Part shown: in pieces, positions 12,702 to 25,985 of the stretch
Position numbering within the stretch: position 1 is the stretch's first letter
Layout: the number at the start of each line of letters is the position of its first letter
Assembly: GCF_014529535.1 (NCBI RefSeq)
Contig: NC_050738.1
Coordinates: 8,713,410-8,777,409 of the forward strand
Direction of reading: 5' to 3'
Source: Bradysia coprophila
Taxonomy: Eukaryota > Arthropoda > Insecta > Diptera > Sciaridae
DNA length: 64,000 bases
The notes under the pieces: generated by a model
What the model was told of the DNA's origin: nothing
Seen by the model: the letters and a program-made list of their open reading frames with translations, nothing else
Database searches by the model: none
Position numbers and translations under genes: made by a program

Positions 12702-15700
12702 CTAATCTAAAACTAAACGCTTCACCCCACATTCCATGCAAAACTTTGCCTGCTCCAATGTGAACCGGTTGCCGCAGCTATGGCAAAATTTCGACACACG
12801 GATGATCGTCTCCTTGCTGTAGCCGTTATTGCTGTGCATTTCATCAGTTCGTTTGGATGACTCTTTGAAGCCGTTATTGTTGTGCATTTCGTGTGATTTT
12901 CTGGTTACAATTGGTGGCAAAGAGGATTCGGAGCCACTGGAGCTGAGGCTGTGGGACAGTTGACGCTTCATTGTATTATCGATGGACGTGGTCTGGTATG
13001 GACTTCGCTTCGATGTTACAATATCGGGAATTTGAAAGACTTGTTGTCGTTGACGATACGGTTGCTCGCGGCTAATGCGTTCGAATTGGGAATGTCTTGA
13101 TAAACTGAAAATTTGAAGACAAAATGTTTTTGAAGCAGAGACTCAAATGTAAGCTATGATAAACGATGTACCTTGAATAGGCAGAATCACCTCCACCCAA
13201 TTTTGAGTCAAGCGATCGTCGAGCTCGATCGCCGCTGGAATTCTCGTCAGAATCAACGGTTTTCGGTATGTTTGATTCGCACATGGCATCCAGTTCTTGA
13301 ACGCTCTGCAACAGGTCTCTTTCGGCTTTCGAAACGGAGTCGGCATAATTTTCTCGATGCGTCATTTGTGTTTCACTGTCAACCATCTGTGTCGCATCAT
13401 GGCGAGACATTTCCGGCGAAGGATAATCAAATTTCGGATAGGATTTGTTTTTGGTCAGTGGAGTTAAGCCATCACCCTTATCACATACATTGGGACTAGT
13501 CATCTCTTCAGAATTGTGTTCGCTTCTCTCAACGGACGTTGTTGAACTGGCGCTACTAGAATCGGATTTATTTAATTTATTCAACGAACGATTGCTCATC
13601 ATCTCTTTGTATCCCTTGAAAATCGGATACTGTTCATCATCCTCAAACGATGAAATGAATTCATCGAAATCAAAATCATCGAACAACGCATCGATGCACT
13701 CATTGTTGCGCAATTTATTGAATGACTCTGAAGTGCGCAAAGGAGGGGGCGAAATCACCTCTTGACTTTTTTCTCTGCTGGGAAAAGGTGATGGAGGATC
13801 CTTGGACACTGGTGATGTGTCGTAGAGAAAGTTTTCTTTGTTCAATTTTAAGGATCGCTTGAGTGTTCGCTTTTCGCAAGAATTCCTTTGATTCAAAATT
13901 TTGTTACTGTTCACACTGTCTGACGATTTTGTATTGACAATGCTATCGGCTACGTCAGATGACGATTTTGTTTTTGGTAATTCAATCATGCGAGACACGG
14001 ACAAATTATCACAATCATTTATCAGATCCGGATCGATGAAATTGTTTTCTACGTCCGCATTCTGTGAAAGCTTTGCGGCTGTGGGATTTTGATTGCGTTC
14101 GACGAACGTATGGCTCAGAGGCTCCAGTTTTATGGAACTGTATTTTTTCGAAGCGAAAACTTGTTCGGATGGAGGAGGTGGTGACACAGAACCTCTATCA
14201 ATTTTACTTTCCAGCAATTCCGCAAAAGAATTTTTTAGTGCTGTCTGCTTGTTGAGGCTGTTACTTTTGTCCTTCAGTTCTTTTTCACTCAACCCAGGTG
14301 AACAGCTCAAATCGTTCTCATATTTTAGAAAAACTGCCAGACTATCGGTCTTCGACAAAGGATAATCGGACGGACTGTTAGGCTTTACTATTTCCAGTTT
14401 TAAGTTTCGCCGATTTATGTTGGCGTTCTGGTCCCTTTTCACAACCACAACCGGTGATGATTCCCTTGATCTAGAAGATGATCGAGACACTGGCCTTGGT
14501 ATTATATCAGGAGGTGTATGATTCGCGTGGCCCTTGACCGGAAGTTCATCGTACTCTTCTGGTTTTAAAAAGTTCGACGAAATCGGACCTTCGTCGGAAA
14601 TTCCGCGCTGAATAGTTGTTGTTGGTTTGTATGTTGGTATGTAGAGTAGAGGCTTCGGAGTTTTTTTCGGTACTCGTAAGGAAGAGGTACGGCGGAAGGT
14701 GGATTTGATTGGAGTTACGGAATTGGAGGAATTTAAGGGAGATTTAAGGGTTAGCGATGAGGACATTGTGCTGCTTTTATTCGAAGTTGATGTTGTCGAA
14801 CTATTCGGATGAGTTGGCGAAAAGAGCTCTTCCAATTGTCGTTTGGCTGAGATGAACGGATCGTATCCGCTGAAATAAGAAAAAAATAAATTTTGCGTTA
14901 CTCACTTTGCATACTTTGACTGAAGTAAATTCAGTGAATTTAGGACGGTGCGCGCTACAGGATTCTTGAATCTATCATCACAGGTCAGAGTCATGGGCAA
15001 ACGAGTGTTGTCGGTCTTCGATTTCGGTGCGAATTTCAATTCTAACAGCATGTCAGCATCCTCCTGACCATTCGATTGATCATGGCACAGATTGTAGCAT
15101 TTGATGCTGCGTGGCGTGTAAATTTCGACAAGTGACGATTTTTCAACCGATTTTTGGCTCGACTTTCCAGAAATATTCGATGCGATTGATTGTGAGTCTT
15201 TGAAATCGAATTCGTCAGTGTCTTTCTCTTCTAAAGACTCATTGGCTTGCACTAATTGGGCATCCGAGTCTTTAAAATAATATACATTGGAACGAGGGGA
15301 CCGTGGCATATTATATTTGGCTAAGTTAAGCAGTGGCCAGCTGGATTTTCGACTTGGTTTAACGACATCTTTGGAGTCACCTTTTGAGAAGCGAGATGTG
15401 GAAGGTGGAACTGAATTCAGTTCAATAAACTAATAATTTTCGAAATTTACCTGTATCAGGTGTTTTGGATACAGACTCGATGGACGGATTTTCATCTCTT
15501 GCTGTCGATTCAACCATCAATCCATCACTTTCTGATTTCTTGAGAAACCCATACGATTCAACAACCAACTCTACATTGTTCATTGCATTCGGTATCAAAT
15601 TACCCTTCTTACAGGAATCAGACCCGAGAGCCCCTGACGTTAAACTATAGGTACTGGCACAAGTTCGAATGGGTCCGTATGCCTTTGGACTCATGGTCGT

Positions 15701-18700
15701 ACTGTTTTTCGCTGGTGAAAATTGATAGACCAATTTATCAACGGCAGAGCTTGAAATTGTTCTCGCTCTACCTGCAGTAGGAATTATGGATCGGTCTTTG
15801 GCAATTTTAGCGAAAAATCGTTTCTTCGATATTTGAAATTGCGACTTCGTTTTACAACTGCTTTTCATTTCCTGTATCGGATATTTCGACGCATCTCGTT
15901 TAGCTGTGCGTTCGGAATCCCGATATTTTCCATCCAGCACGGACTCATGCTCCAGCAATTTATTTTCGTATTCGTCTTTATCAAAATTCAGATCTAAATA
16001 CATATCGGATATCGAAACGTCGTTGGAGGTATCAGCGACAATTTGGTCACTGAAAATTCCTCTTGCCAAATCATCTTGACTTCAGTGGTCAAGAAGTGGG
16101 AAATTAAAATAGTTTCTGTGGAAAAAAAAAGAAAAGAAAAAATTCGGGTTCTTACCAATCACTCGTAATTGAAGACGTCATCGATGCCACACTCGATTTT
16201 CTTTCTCGTTCAACTGAATTCGACTTAGATCGCTTCCCAATCGAAAATGAATCCGATAAAATGCTATTCATTGATGTGCCACAACTTAATTCTCCTGAGT
16301 ATTTTTCACGATTTAAATCACGTTTGTTTCTGCAAAGTTCAAATTTCAATGAATGCTTGATTTACTCACACACTTGATTGAGTGGTGAACATTTTGAGGA
16401 TTCCTACAACGCTGTAAACTTTGGGGAGGTCATGCATATCTCCATTTTATTAGATACGCGGGAACACACCTTTTCCATACAAACCAATTAACCCAAATTG
16501 AACTTGTATGGCGTGGTGAATTTTTTGCATGAAACGTTGTGTGCATCTGAATGACCTCCTCAAAGTTTACAGCCTTGGATTCATACGGTTCCTTTTCAGA
16601 CAAAATTCAACACTTACTTCAGCGATGGCGGTTTATATTTGGTTCGAGCTTCAAGTTTTTCTTTAGCAACATTGACGGATTTCGGTGTCGAATGGATATT
16701 GAGCCGAGCTTTCTTTTCGCACCATTCGACATGTCGATCAAAAGCTTTCACACCGAAACACCGGTCACAATGTGGACACTGTTCTGATACGGGCTGTGCG
16801 GTTCGTTTCGATTGTCGAATTGGATCACGCTTAAATGGCGTGGGTTCTACTCTGGCCTTTGCTGGGGGAGTGTGCTAAAAACAATTTGGCGAAAATTATT
16901 AGTCTTATGACAATACATTCATCTTTAATGTTTACGTTGTTCCTCATTCTAACGTGACACGAGAATTCTGTGCGTTAGCTTGAATAGGTAAAAAGCTTTC
17001 TTAAAAACAAATTAACTTTCTGTGTGACAAGTGTCGATAGAATGAGTAACACCATGTCTGTCGCAAATTGTACCTCTTTGACTGCTATCGGACTTTTTAT
17101 CTCTTTAGGTTCTGGAAGGCCAAAATTTTTCGGCAAGTATAATGCCATGTCTGTCCCTTCACGACGTTGTCGCGAAGAGTCTACAAGAAAAGACAACGGG
17201 TATTATTTGGGGGTTTTCAGAATATGACGTTTAACGTTCCAACATTCGTACAAGTAAAGCATGGTGATTTTCAAACATAATCAGAGACTGTAACCCAGAT
17301 AACTCAAACAAATCTAACTTCGTTACTCATAATGTTAATCTACGGTTCTACTATCATTAAAGTAAATGATATTGAGTCTATGCTAATTCATTCAATCAGT
17401 GCTTTGTTCAACTGAACGGCAGAACGACCAATCGTTAAATTAGTTTAACTGCGGATTGAGTTCTACAAAGACATTGCAAACGACTTTAAAATCGTCATCA
17501 TGTAATCATATACTACTGTAATGTGCCCTACAACGCATAAAAAGCTTAGTGCAAAAGAGATGCACGATTTCGTGAGAGAATTTCATACGTTTACTCTCTC
17601 AAAATCTTCCATCTCTTTTGCAATAAGTTTTTTATGCCTTGCACGACTGTTATTCCTACTGTACACTGGCTTACAATGAACATACCGAATGTCTTTCGCT
17701 TCTTCGCCGCAGTTTTTTCGCAAATTGAAACATGTTTTTGGTAGACGTCGGATCGAAATTTCCGATTACATATTGGACAGGAATGCAGGTCTTCATCTTG
17801 AGCATCTTGCTCAGGTAGATCTGTAACGAAAAATTAAGATTTTCTTAATCATCTTCTGATAACAACTGTTTAATGTTTTTGTTTCTACAACTGAAGTCAT
17901 TAAAATTGGACCAAAAAAAATATTTGTTTTTCTTGAACCAACACACTCGTCCTACACTATAGGCTAACCGTATAAATTGATTGTTTATTTACTGCTGCTC
18001 ATATCGTCCAATTTCCAACTTCCTGTTATGACATTAATTCTCTTTTAAAAACTCCAAATGGATCGTTAATAATTCACGAGAAACCTCTCATTAAGCGTTA
18101 GAATAAGTTATTTAAAGAAACTAGAGTGATATGCTTAGAGAGTTCGTCATCGCCGTCGTTCTTTTTTTTTTCTTCCTCTTGCATTTAAAGATTTGTTTTG
18201 AAACGATGTTAAAATAAACTCTAAAATTGAGGACGTTCAAATGCATAAAAAAAGATTTATAAAACACCCAACGAATGAACATTAAAACTGTAAGAAACAA
18301 CAACACAACATCGATACATACAATAATTACTCGGTTAGTAATTATTTAAGGAACCATGTAAACATGGGAAATGGGCAGATTGTAAAGTATTGCAATTAAA
18401 AAGCGAAAATTTTCGAATTACATTAATTGAGTCGTTTAATTGATTTTTTTTGTGTGTGCATTCAGATCAAAAGAAGACGAACGATATTCATATTAATTTA
18501 TTGATGAAATTTTGAGATGATTTATTAACGGTCGTGAACTCAGTCTTTAGCGCTTTATTTAGCGAATTAAAAATAATCACACGCCGCTGGAATCATTTTG
18601 ATGCGGAGCATTTCCGTTGAATCATTGATGATGTTTTAGAAGGTACTCATTTAGTATAGTGAGAGTGGATAGACCCAGTGCTAGTATAATTAATGTCAGC

Positions 18701-20012
18701 AGTTTGATGGTATTGATTTCATTTGATTTTTTAGAAATCATACTAATAGGTTTTTACGGCCAATAACAAGTGCAGTATGGACCACCGGCTGTAACGTGAC
18801 GTCCGAACCACGCCTCAAAGTATGCAAATATTCTCTGAGGAAATTTAGGTGCTAAATGTAAGCTACACATATGAACACAAGTTCATCGTACTTGGGCTAT
18901 GCCATACTGAATGCAGAAGGTACATCAATGAAGCGTTTGGAACTGTAACTGCCTCAATTATGAAGCTTCTGTGAACTTAATAGGACGTTACCAATGTGAT
19001 TGCTAGAACCGATTTTAATTGCTAGAACAATTCCATGTGGAATTGTCTAACACGGATATCGAACCCGGATCATTTCGGTGGAAGGTTTACTACGTGACGA
19101 CTGAGCCATATCGTCTGTTAAAACTATTGTAGTTGATGCTAAGGAAGCGCCATTCAAAATTTGAAATAGTCGCGAAGTTGGAAGGAGATGAATAATTCGT
19201 TAAACTACTTTGAGTAGTGATTTTCTCAAGAACAAGAACAGGGCTAAAGTTAACTCGGTAAGGTCGGTAACAACTAACAACGAAAAGCATACCGTTACGT
19301 AGTCATTAAATCTATTTCTGTCACTCAATTAGTTTACAGTGCCGATGAGTGATAGATTCTAAATCTACAGGTAAGATGGAAGTTGTTGGATCTTTAATTC
19401 CTCGGCTGTATGGATGACAGATGACTCGTCGATAGACTAAGATTAAGTCCCATTTTCGATTCTAAATTCGAAATAAGTCTGACTGGCCAACAATTCACAC
19501 ACAGTGATCTATTATCTAAAAAGGAAATGGGAAGCAGTACTTGTGCCAGTTATGTAACTTGTTTTCAATTTAGTTGTTGAACAGTACCATCGAATGGTAA
19601 ACATATTTATTATTGAATGGAAATGGTTCCACGGTAAATTGTAAACATTGAACCTGAAACTTATGCGTGTCGAGTTTCGTAACACCTCAACCTTGAAATA
19701 TTACTTAGATTTCCAAATTAAAAATTTTGTAAATAGATTTTTCGAACCAAAGTCAATAATTAGTCTCACAATATACGAATAAAAATATTTTAAGTTACGT
19801 GGGTTTAAATAAATCAATTTGTATTCCATAGAGTAGAAAAAAAACCTACATGTACCACCAACTAAAAATTCCAATTTTGTTTTGTTGTCCACATTTTCTC
19901 GGTCTTTTGGCACTCGTTTGCACGTTAAATTTTTGACAACATCGGATAACTTACTGCTTTTCTTATGGCTCTGTTTCGATTTGCTTTTGAACAGTTTATT
20001 CCACATATCCAT
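12702..20012 (-). CDS. ZC2HC1-type C2HC zinc-finger protein, 1354 aa, nine coding exons
   Basis: Coding exons run 20012-19856, 17820-17686, 17180-17074, 16874-16618, 16329-16156, 16079-15451, 15410-14906, 14869-13172 and 13104-12702. All have GT-AG borders and matching phases, and they sum to 4065 nt. Two C2HC fingers are visible. The first is CPICNRKF...KHVSIC at about residues 67-86, followed by [16 protein letters not shown]. The second is CPHCDRCF...RHVEWC at about 166-185. This pair and its linker are typical of the ZC2HC1 family, whose molecular role is poorly known. The remaining ~1100 residues are serine- and acid-rich, low in order, with a duplicated MHNNNG/MHSNNG peptide. The C-terminus is a CHSC...CMEC zinc-ribbon-like motif. 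The first exon ([14 protein letters not shown]...) is lysine-rich and is joined across a 2.0-kb intron by phase only. An alternative first exon may lie at 34.2 kb. Introns 2 and 4 carry foldback repeats. The family call is firm; the exact 5' end is less so. Confidence 0.88.
16411..16573. mobile_element. Foldback/MITE inside intron 4 of the ZC2HC1-like gene
   Basis: Gctgtaaactttggggaggt (from 16411) and its near-perfect complement ending at 16573 (acctcctcaaagtttacagc) bound 163 bp of non-coding DNA wholly inside the intron 16330-16617. The splice sites are untouched. Confidence 0.75.
17537..17636. mobile_element. Foldback element inside intron 2 of the ZC2HC1-like gene
   Basis: The inverted arms share 'cataaaaagctta...gcaaaagagatg' at 17537-17563 and 'catctcttttgcaataag...ttttatg' at 17609-17636. 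The element is about 100 bp long with no coding capacity. Confidence 0.7.
18752..19112 (-). mobile_element. tRNA-derived SINE, copy 1
   Basis: Read on the minus strand it starts with a tRNA-like head. This has an A-box-like TGGCTCAGTCGTC (near 19107-19095) and a B-box-like GGGTTCGATATCC about 40 nt on. A unique body follows and ends 'aacaattccacatgg...ttgttattggccgtaaaa'. The same body occurs in opposite orientation at 30.25-30.55 kb, sharing 'caaagtatgcaaata', 'ggaccaccgg' and 'aacaagtgcag'. Length of ~350 bp and internal pol III boxes fit a SINE. It lies within the long first intron of the ZC2HC1-like gene. Confidence 0.75.
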
Positions 20013-22947
20013 AGGGGAACCGTGTTATAAAGCGCAGAGATTTATTTCTTAATTGAATATTTATGTTCTTTTCTATTTTGCTTTATTTGTTCGGATTGTT
20101 AGAACTGTGGATTGCACTAGATGCACATTAAAATATTATTATATCTTAGTCATCATTAAACAGCGAAACTACAGTAATAGAACAGCCACTGAAGTCTATC
20201 CATCCATTCATCTCTGCCTGCACATTAGTTAATTATTATATTAACTTGTTATATATATTTCCTCTCGTGTTTCTCTATCACGGAAAAACGCACAATGTAC
20301 CGATTTCAATTCATAAATAACTTTATTTATTCTTTCGCCTCTGATATGTATAATATGCATTTAATAACGAGCATATAGACTTTAACACTGATCTTCAAAC
20401 ATATTCCATTCATAAGCCACAAATGAAAGTGAGATCTTAACGCGCATAACGTCGCGGCTAAACTGAAAAACTAACCGATTTGAAGAGATTCTCTTCTTAT
20501 GTTTTGGATCTTTTGAAAATTATTTACATTTTCAAAATGAAAAGTTAATTTTGGGCTTGTACGTGGCGATGGTGTGGTTTGGGAATGTGGATATGTTGTT
20601 TTGGTATGATTGAAAGTGTTGAAATATTATTAGGAAAGATTACATTCTACAAGCAATTCTTAAACATTTTGGAAGGAACAAAAGAGGAAGAATTTGCTGA
20701 CAGAAAAGTTTCAGCACTAAGGTCTCGACTAAGGTCAAACTTATCAAAATGTCTTTAGCACGTCTTTCTTCCTCTGTCTTCGATTAAATTTAATTTAACA
20801 ATGTGGCGGTACGGTAATCATTGATTTATTGATAGTCATAAAAGATTGTCGGGCTTTTGTTCAGCCTCAGTTGTTTAATTTTATGATCGCAATAAAACCG
20901 TAAGTGATAATTTCAACTCGGTGGTCAGTCATAGTCAATGATTTTTTGTACTTGTATTTAATTGCTCTCCAGCTACAGCAAGTACGGACAAAAGTCTTCT
21001 TGGCAATTCCAATTTTATGTTGATACCGTCACGTGTACTTTTCGAATGATTTTGTTTTTAGTTGAACGAATTGAATGAAACATAATCGGAGAGGAGATTG
21101 TAAAAATAACATAAACTTAACTGGTGTGCTATAGCTTAAGCTGTTTTTTTTCTTCTTCTTATTCTTCTGTCGTTTACCGATCATTTTGCTGGAAATGTTA
21201 TTTTGGCGACGAATCGAAAATGAATTGAAAATCTTAAGCCGTTTTTTCTTTCTTTCTCAAATAAATTTCTCTAGAGTTGCATTGTTTTGGTTTCATATCT
21301 ACCTCAGTCATCATATACTGCAATCGTTCACATCGAAAGTGTTAAAACGATGAGAACAATTGTGTGGATGATATTAAGATATAATAGGGAAGATTAGGCA
21401 TATAAATCTGTTGATGAACTTTCACGGTGAAACGGTTTTATTATCGAATTGATGGGAAACATTTTTATTGCACCTTTCTCATAAGAATTCTCTTGCAAAG
21501 TTTGCGTGGATGAGATAGAAAGACGAATAAAGAATGCTGTTTACGGCTGTGTCTTCTAAAACGGTAGAGACGATACAGATAAGCATTAAGGAATGAGCCC
21601 TCGATCGTATGTAGTATATAACTATGGGTAAACTCATGAAGTAAAAGATTCTCTTGAGTATGCTTACAACAAAAGAAGTAACAGATTCGACTGATAAATT
21701 GATAAAGACTTGCCGTGACAGGTTATTCATCAATAAATGGAAAAGTAAAGAAAAGTGTTGGTTTCAAAACCATCACCATTATCGATCGTAAACCGATTAA
21801 TTGAGATTTTAAGTGATTTTCGAAAATTATGAATTTTGTTTCGATTTTATTATCTTTCACTTTTCGCCTGTACTGGTTTTTCATCCAACCAAAAAATAAA
21901 TAAATTTCTGACTTAAGCCGAAATTCCCATAAAAAATGAAAATTTTAATCGATTTTTTCGTACGCTTCATTGAGCTTTAGTCACCGGTAAGCTTGAATAC
22001 ATTTCGAAAACGATGCGTACAATTATTATGTTTGATGTTTCATTGATAGATACATTTCTTCATTAAAAATTTATTTTTATTTTTTTCCTCTTTATATGTA
22101 CCGCACATTTCCGATAGGGCCTCATACATAAATTTAAATAAATCGATAACAATATTTTTAAAAACTACTATCAATCCAATTATGAAAATTGGTTAAGAAA
22201 TTGTGTTTGATAAACTGTTTCCGAACTGAGTGCTAATGACGACGGTTAATTAGTTGTTATGTACTACTAATATTATCTCAACATCAAATTGAATTGATTG
22301 GAATCAGAAATTGACTAAGTCTATCTGAATTTTGGCTCGCATGACTCGGATAAAATCGGAGCACAGACGTTAGAAATCAACGATGAAAATGAGATTGTTC
22401 AAAAATCACGTTCTAGGACCTATCACTGGTGCGTCGCAACTTCTCAGTTTTGTCTTTGTGTGAACTTGTTTATTTATTTGAACTTGTGGATGGTCCAAAC
22501 AGAAAAAAAAATTGTAGAAAGAAGTTAATTTAAATATCCCTTACGTAAGTAAGTATTGTCACGGCCTCGAGTGACACATCTAGTGCCTAAAAAAGCATTT
22601 ATCACTCGGTTGTATAAATAACTATGTCTGTCGTGTTCCAAAGAGACATAAGTGATGAAAGACGCATATCCCCTGTACTGTTGAATCTTCATTTTCATTA
22701 AACATCAGTAACTCATGTACGTTACGGTATTAATGCACGTTTTGATTTAAAATATCGTCTAGTATTTCGACGTAAAGTGCATCGCTTATTTTTGTCGTAA
22801 CAAATAAATTGTCGATAACAGATGACTTAATGTTTCTAAATAGTTGTGTCTACTTGCATCGAACTGTATTTTAAATCCACTTCTGTCAAGCATACTTCAT
22901 GCAAATGAAAATGGAGTTGGAATTTTAAAATTATTGATCATACTGAG
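20013..22947. other. Intergenic or first-intron DNA, no gene seen
   Basis: AT-rich DNA with scattered short frames and no supportable exon. If the 34.2-kb exon is used, this is intronic. Around 22.57 kb lies 'cacggcctcgagtga...cacatctagtg', shared with 33.43 kb. Around 22.81 kb 'tgtcgataacagatga' marks another remnant of the CATCTGTTATCGATAACG repeat family. Confidence 0.5.
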
Positions 22948-23094
22948 CACGGTGCGGTTGAATGAAACTTAAATCAAAAAGCTAATTTACTTTTGATGTT
23001 TTTTCACATTCTTAGACCCTTTTCTGACTAATATGTAAAAACCTCCAAAAGTTCATTTAGCTTTTTGGCTAGAGTTTCATTCAACCTCACCGTG
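22948..23094. mobile_element. Foldback element (~147 bp)
   Basis: The left end 'cacggtgcggttgaatgaaac' and the right end 'gtttcattcaacctcaccgtg' are inverted copies with one mismatch. The similarity continues through 'aaaaagcta' against 'tagcttttt'. No coding capacity. Confidence 0.75.
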
Positions 23095-24843
23095 TGTGTT
23101 GCATCTGATAGGACAAAAATTGTGTGCGATTACCATAACAAATTCACACTTCAGAGGTCAGTGGCAAATTTTGACAGAACTTTTCGAAAACCGCTGCTTG
23201 AACCAGCTCTTGTGTTCGAGAGGTTGCGGATCTCTACTTCAACGAACGCTTCAACGAATTACTAACTCTAATCTCTTTATATAAACTAAGTCGCAGACCG
23301 TAGACTACGAACAATGAAAGCCATAAAATCATAAATGGAAACACGTACACACAGTGACTGTTGGGAGGTACACTACACACTTTTTCTTGCTTGTTTTCTA
23401 TTGTTAAACGACAACAAATTATTTCAAGGATTTTTTACTCTATTTGTTTTCTGTCTACACCACATAAATGTACAGTCTTTAAACTTCAAAGTAATGTTCG
23501 CTGTTGTAAACCGATCGTCGTAAATTGCATTTACTTACATTGATCGTAGAGTCTTACATGCTGATGTCATAGTGTCATGTATATACACCAAAAGAAAAAT
23601 GATTTAAAAGTTCTGGTTGTGTATTAGTTGGATGGTTTGGTTTGGTTGGTTGATTAATAATTTGTATTTTATTAATCGTTATAATCAAGCAGAAAATTGA
23701 AAAGTGTGTTCACCATTTAGTTGCATGTCTGAATGAAACTGATATCTGGTTGAACTGAGGGAGTATTGAATTGTGTTCTTCTGTATGGAGAGGATGACAT
23801 CAATTCATAGCGTATGTGGGCTGTTCAGTATTTCGTTCATTGAACCAGAGAATTTTATTGAAATTTTATGGAAAAATTTTGCTTAATCCGAATTCATACA
23901 GATTCAATCTTACCAGACTTGATAAGCACAATGTATAGCTTCAACTTTGACCTTGAATTATTTGAGAGCGATATAAGGGGCATTGATTTACTTATACGAA
24001 ATATTTGTCTAACAGATGCCAGTTTCTTATTCTCTAATTTAATATCCAATTAGCGTTCCACAAAAGGAAGTCACTAATAAGAATAATTGCAGAATGAATG
24101 ACGCTTTAAAAATAGAAGTGTTGGTCTTGTATTGCTATTTAGTATAGTTGCTTTGAAACCAATATTCATTTGTGGTTCCGTTAACATTAATAGCACTCTT
24201 TTTTGCCTACTCAGCAATTCAAGAAAGGCGCCTAATGTCCACAAAACAAACGCACTTTGTTAAGTTAATTTGTTGATGTTTTACACGGTTCATCGAAATT
24301 CATGCTGAAAATGATGTTTAAAATATTCACTCGATTTTTTTTACAACATTTTTACACAAAAAAACACGTTTCTCATATTGGTAAATTCAAATTAAGTGTT
24401 ATGTTTATAATGACGACGGTTCTAACTCGACAAAAGTAAATAAATTGTTCAAATATTAATACAAAACATTCAGACAACACTCAGTGTGTTGGTTATTGAA
24501 AAAAAATTGTACTAAAAGAATTGTGTAAAATATAAAATATTCAATGAAGGTATGTAATACGTATTTACAGTTGTTTATAATGACAAAATGAATGAATTAA
24601 CTCAGAACTATGAACCATATAACCAACTACCTCCTGTAACCTTCGATCTCATTCTACTGACAACTACATCATCATAAAAATAAGAACTGAACTCTAGCTA
24701 ACGCGGTCGTATTCGTTTTAATCTGGACAGTCGAAACTTAGATGTTATAATAGTTAGTGAAATTTTGGTTACAATCGGCGACTTTGAAATAATTAACGCA
24801 TTTCGTGTCAGCTGTCTTTCAGCTGATCCACTCAAATATGTTT
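23095..24843. other. Non-coding, no gene seen
   Basis: Short overlapping frames only (for example 23065-23284 and 23335-23543). None has splice support or a recognisable motif. Confidence 0.5.
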
Positions 24844-24848
24844 TTAGA

Positions 24849-25985
24849 TTTTTAGGTCTTTTTTCCATAGGAAAAAAAGACCTATTGTGGGCACTTCATC
24901 TGTCCGTCCGTCCGTCCGTCCGTCCGTCCGTCCGTCTGTCCGTCCGTCCGTCCGTCCGTCCGTCTGTCCGTCCGTCCGTCCGTCCGTCCGTCTGTCCGTC
25001 CGTCCGTCTGTGTCACAAATAAAATGTGATTGATAAAAGTTCAAATTGCAATGCTACTATGAACAAACCAACACCAGGCAAATCAATTATTATTTGTTAT
25101 CTGGTAACCAATCGCTCATAGCAGACATTGCAATTTGAAAGTTTGGTAGTTGTTGGTAGTTGGACCCCCAAAATATTTAGCAGCAGAGATGTTTACCGTT
25201 TGAGAGCTACGCACCGAATGACGAAATTATTCTGCCTGCTTGCCTATTTATAACTCAACAATTTGGTAGTTGACTACCACGTTGGTAAATTGCAATGCTA
25301 CTATGAGCAAACCAACACCAGGCAAATCAATTATTATTTGTTATCTGGTAACCGATCGTTCATAGCAGACATTGCAATTTGGTAGTTGTTGGTAGTTAGA
25401 CCCCCAAACTATATAGCAGCAAAGATGTTTCTTACTCGAGAGACGCACACCGACTGACGAAATTATTCGGCCTGCTGGTCTATTTATAAATCGAGTATTT
25501 GGTAGTTGACTACCAAAGTGGTAGTTGAATGACTACCAAAGTGGTAGTTGACTGACTACCAAAGTGGTAGTTGACTGACTACCAAAGTGGTAGTTGACTG
25601 ACTACCAAAGTGGTAGTTGACTGACTACCAAAGTGGTAGTTGACTGACTACCAAAGTGGTAGTTGACTGACTACCAAAGTGGTAGTTGACTGACTACCAA
25701 AGTGGTAGTTGACTGACTACCAAAGTGGTAGTTGACTGACTACCAAAGTGGTAGTTGACTACCAACATGGTAGTTGACTAATACGGATGTTGTAGATATT
25801 TTTACTGTTTGATAGCTGCACACCGACTGATGAAATTAATCGGCTTGCTTGCCTATTTATAATTCCAAAATTTGGTAGTTGAATACCAAAGTGGTACTTG
25901 AATGAGTACCAAGCTAGTAGTAAACAGAAATTGAAAAAAAAATGAAAAAAGACCTCACCAGGCTTCAGCCGGTCTATTCTTGTTA
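24849..25985. repeat. Composite repeat with (CCGT)n tract and 23-bp palindromic array
   Basis: The block opens with a hairpin, 'aggtcttttttccatagg' facing 'aaaaaaagacct', and then 'attgtggg'. Next is a (CCGT)n tract at about 24897-25012. Two ~244-bp direct copies follow, beginning near 25044 and 25288 ('aaattgcaatgctactatga'). Then comes an 11-copy 23-bp array (25512-25770) and a partial third copy of the ~244-bp unit (about 25795-25870). It closes with 'aaaaaagacctcacc'. The matching 'agacct' words at both ends suggest one element about 1.1 kb long with an expanded interior. Confidence 0.75.
25499..25775. repeat. 23-bp tandem array of palindromes (11 copies)
   Basis: The word accaaagtgg recurs at 25512 and then every 23 bp to 25742, eleven times, nearly identical in all copies. 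Each unit holds ACTACCAAAGTGGTAGT, whose halves ACTACC and GGTAGT are complementary, so each repeat can fold on itself and pair with any other. The uniformity points to recent expansion. Confidence 0.9.

Noticed and set aside
24844-25044. Frames encoding RPSVRPSV or TDGRTDGR repeats
   Set aside because: These are translations of the (CCGT)n microsatellite on the two strands, not proteins.
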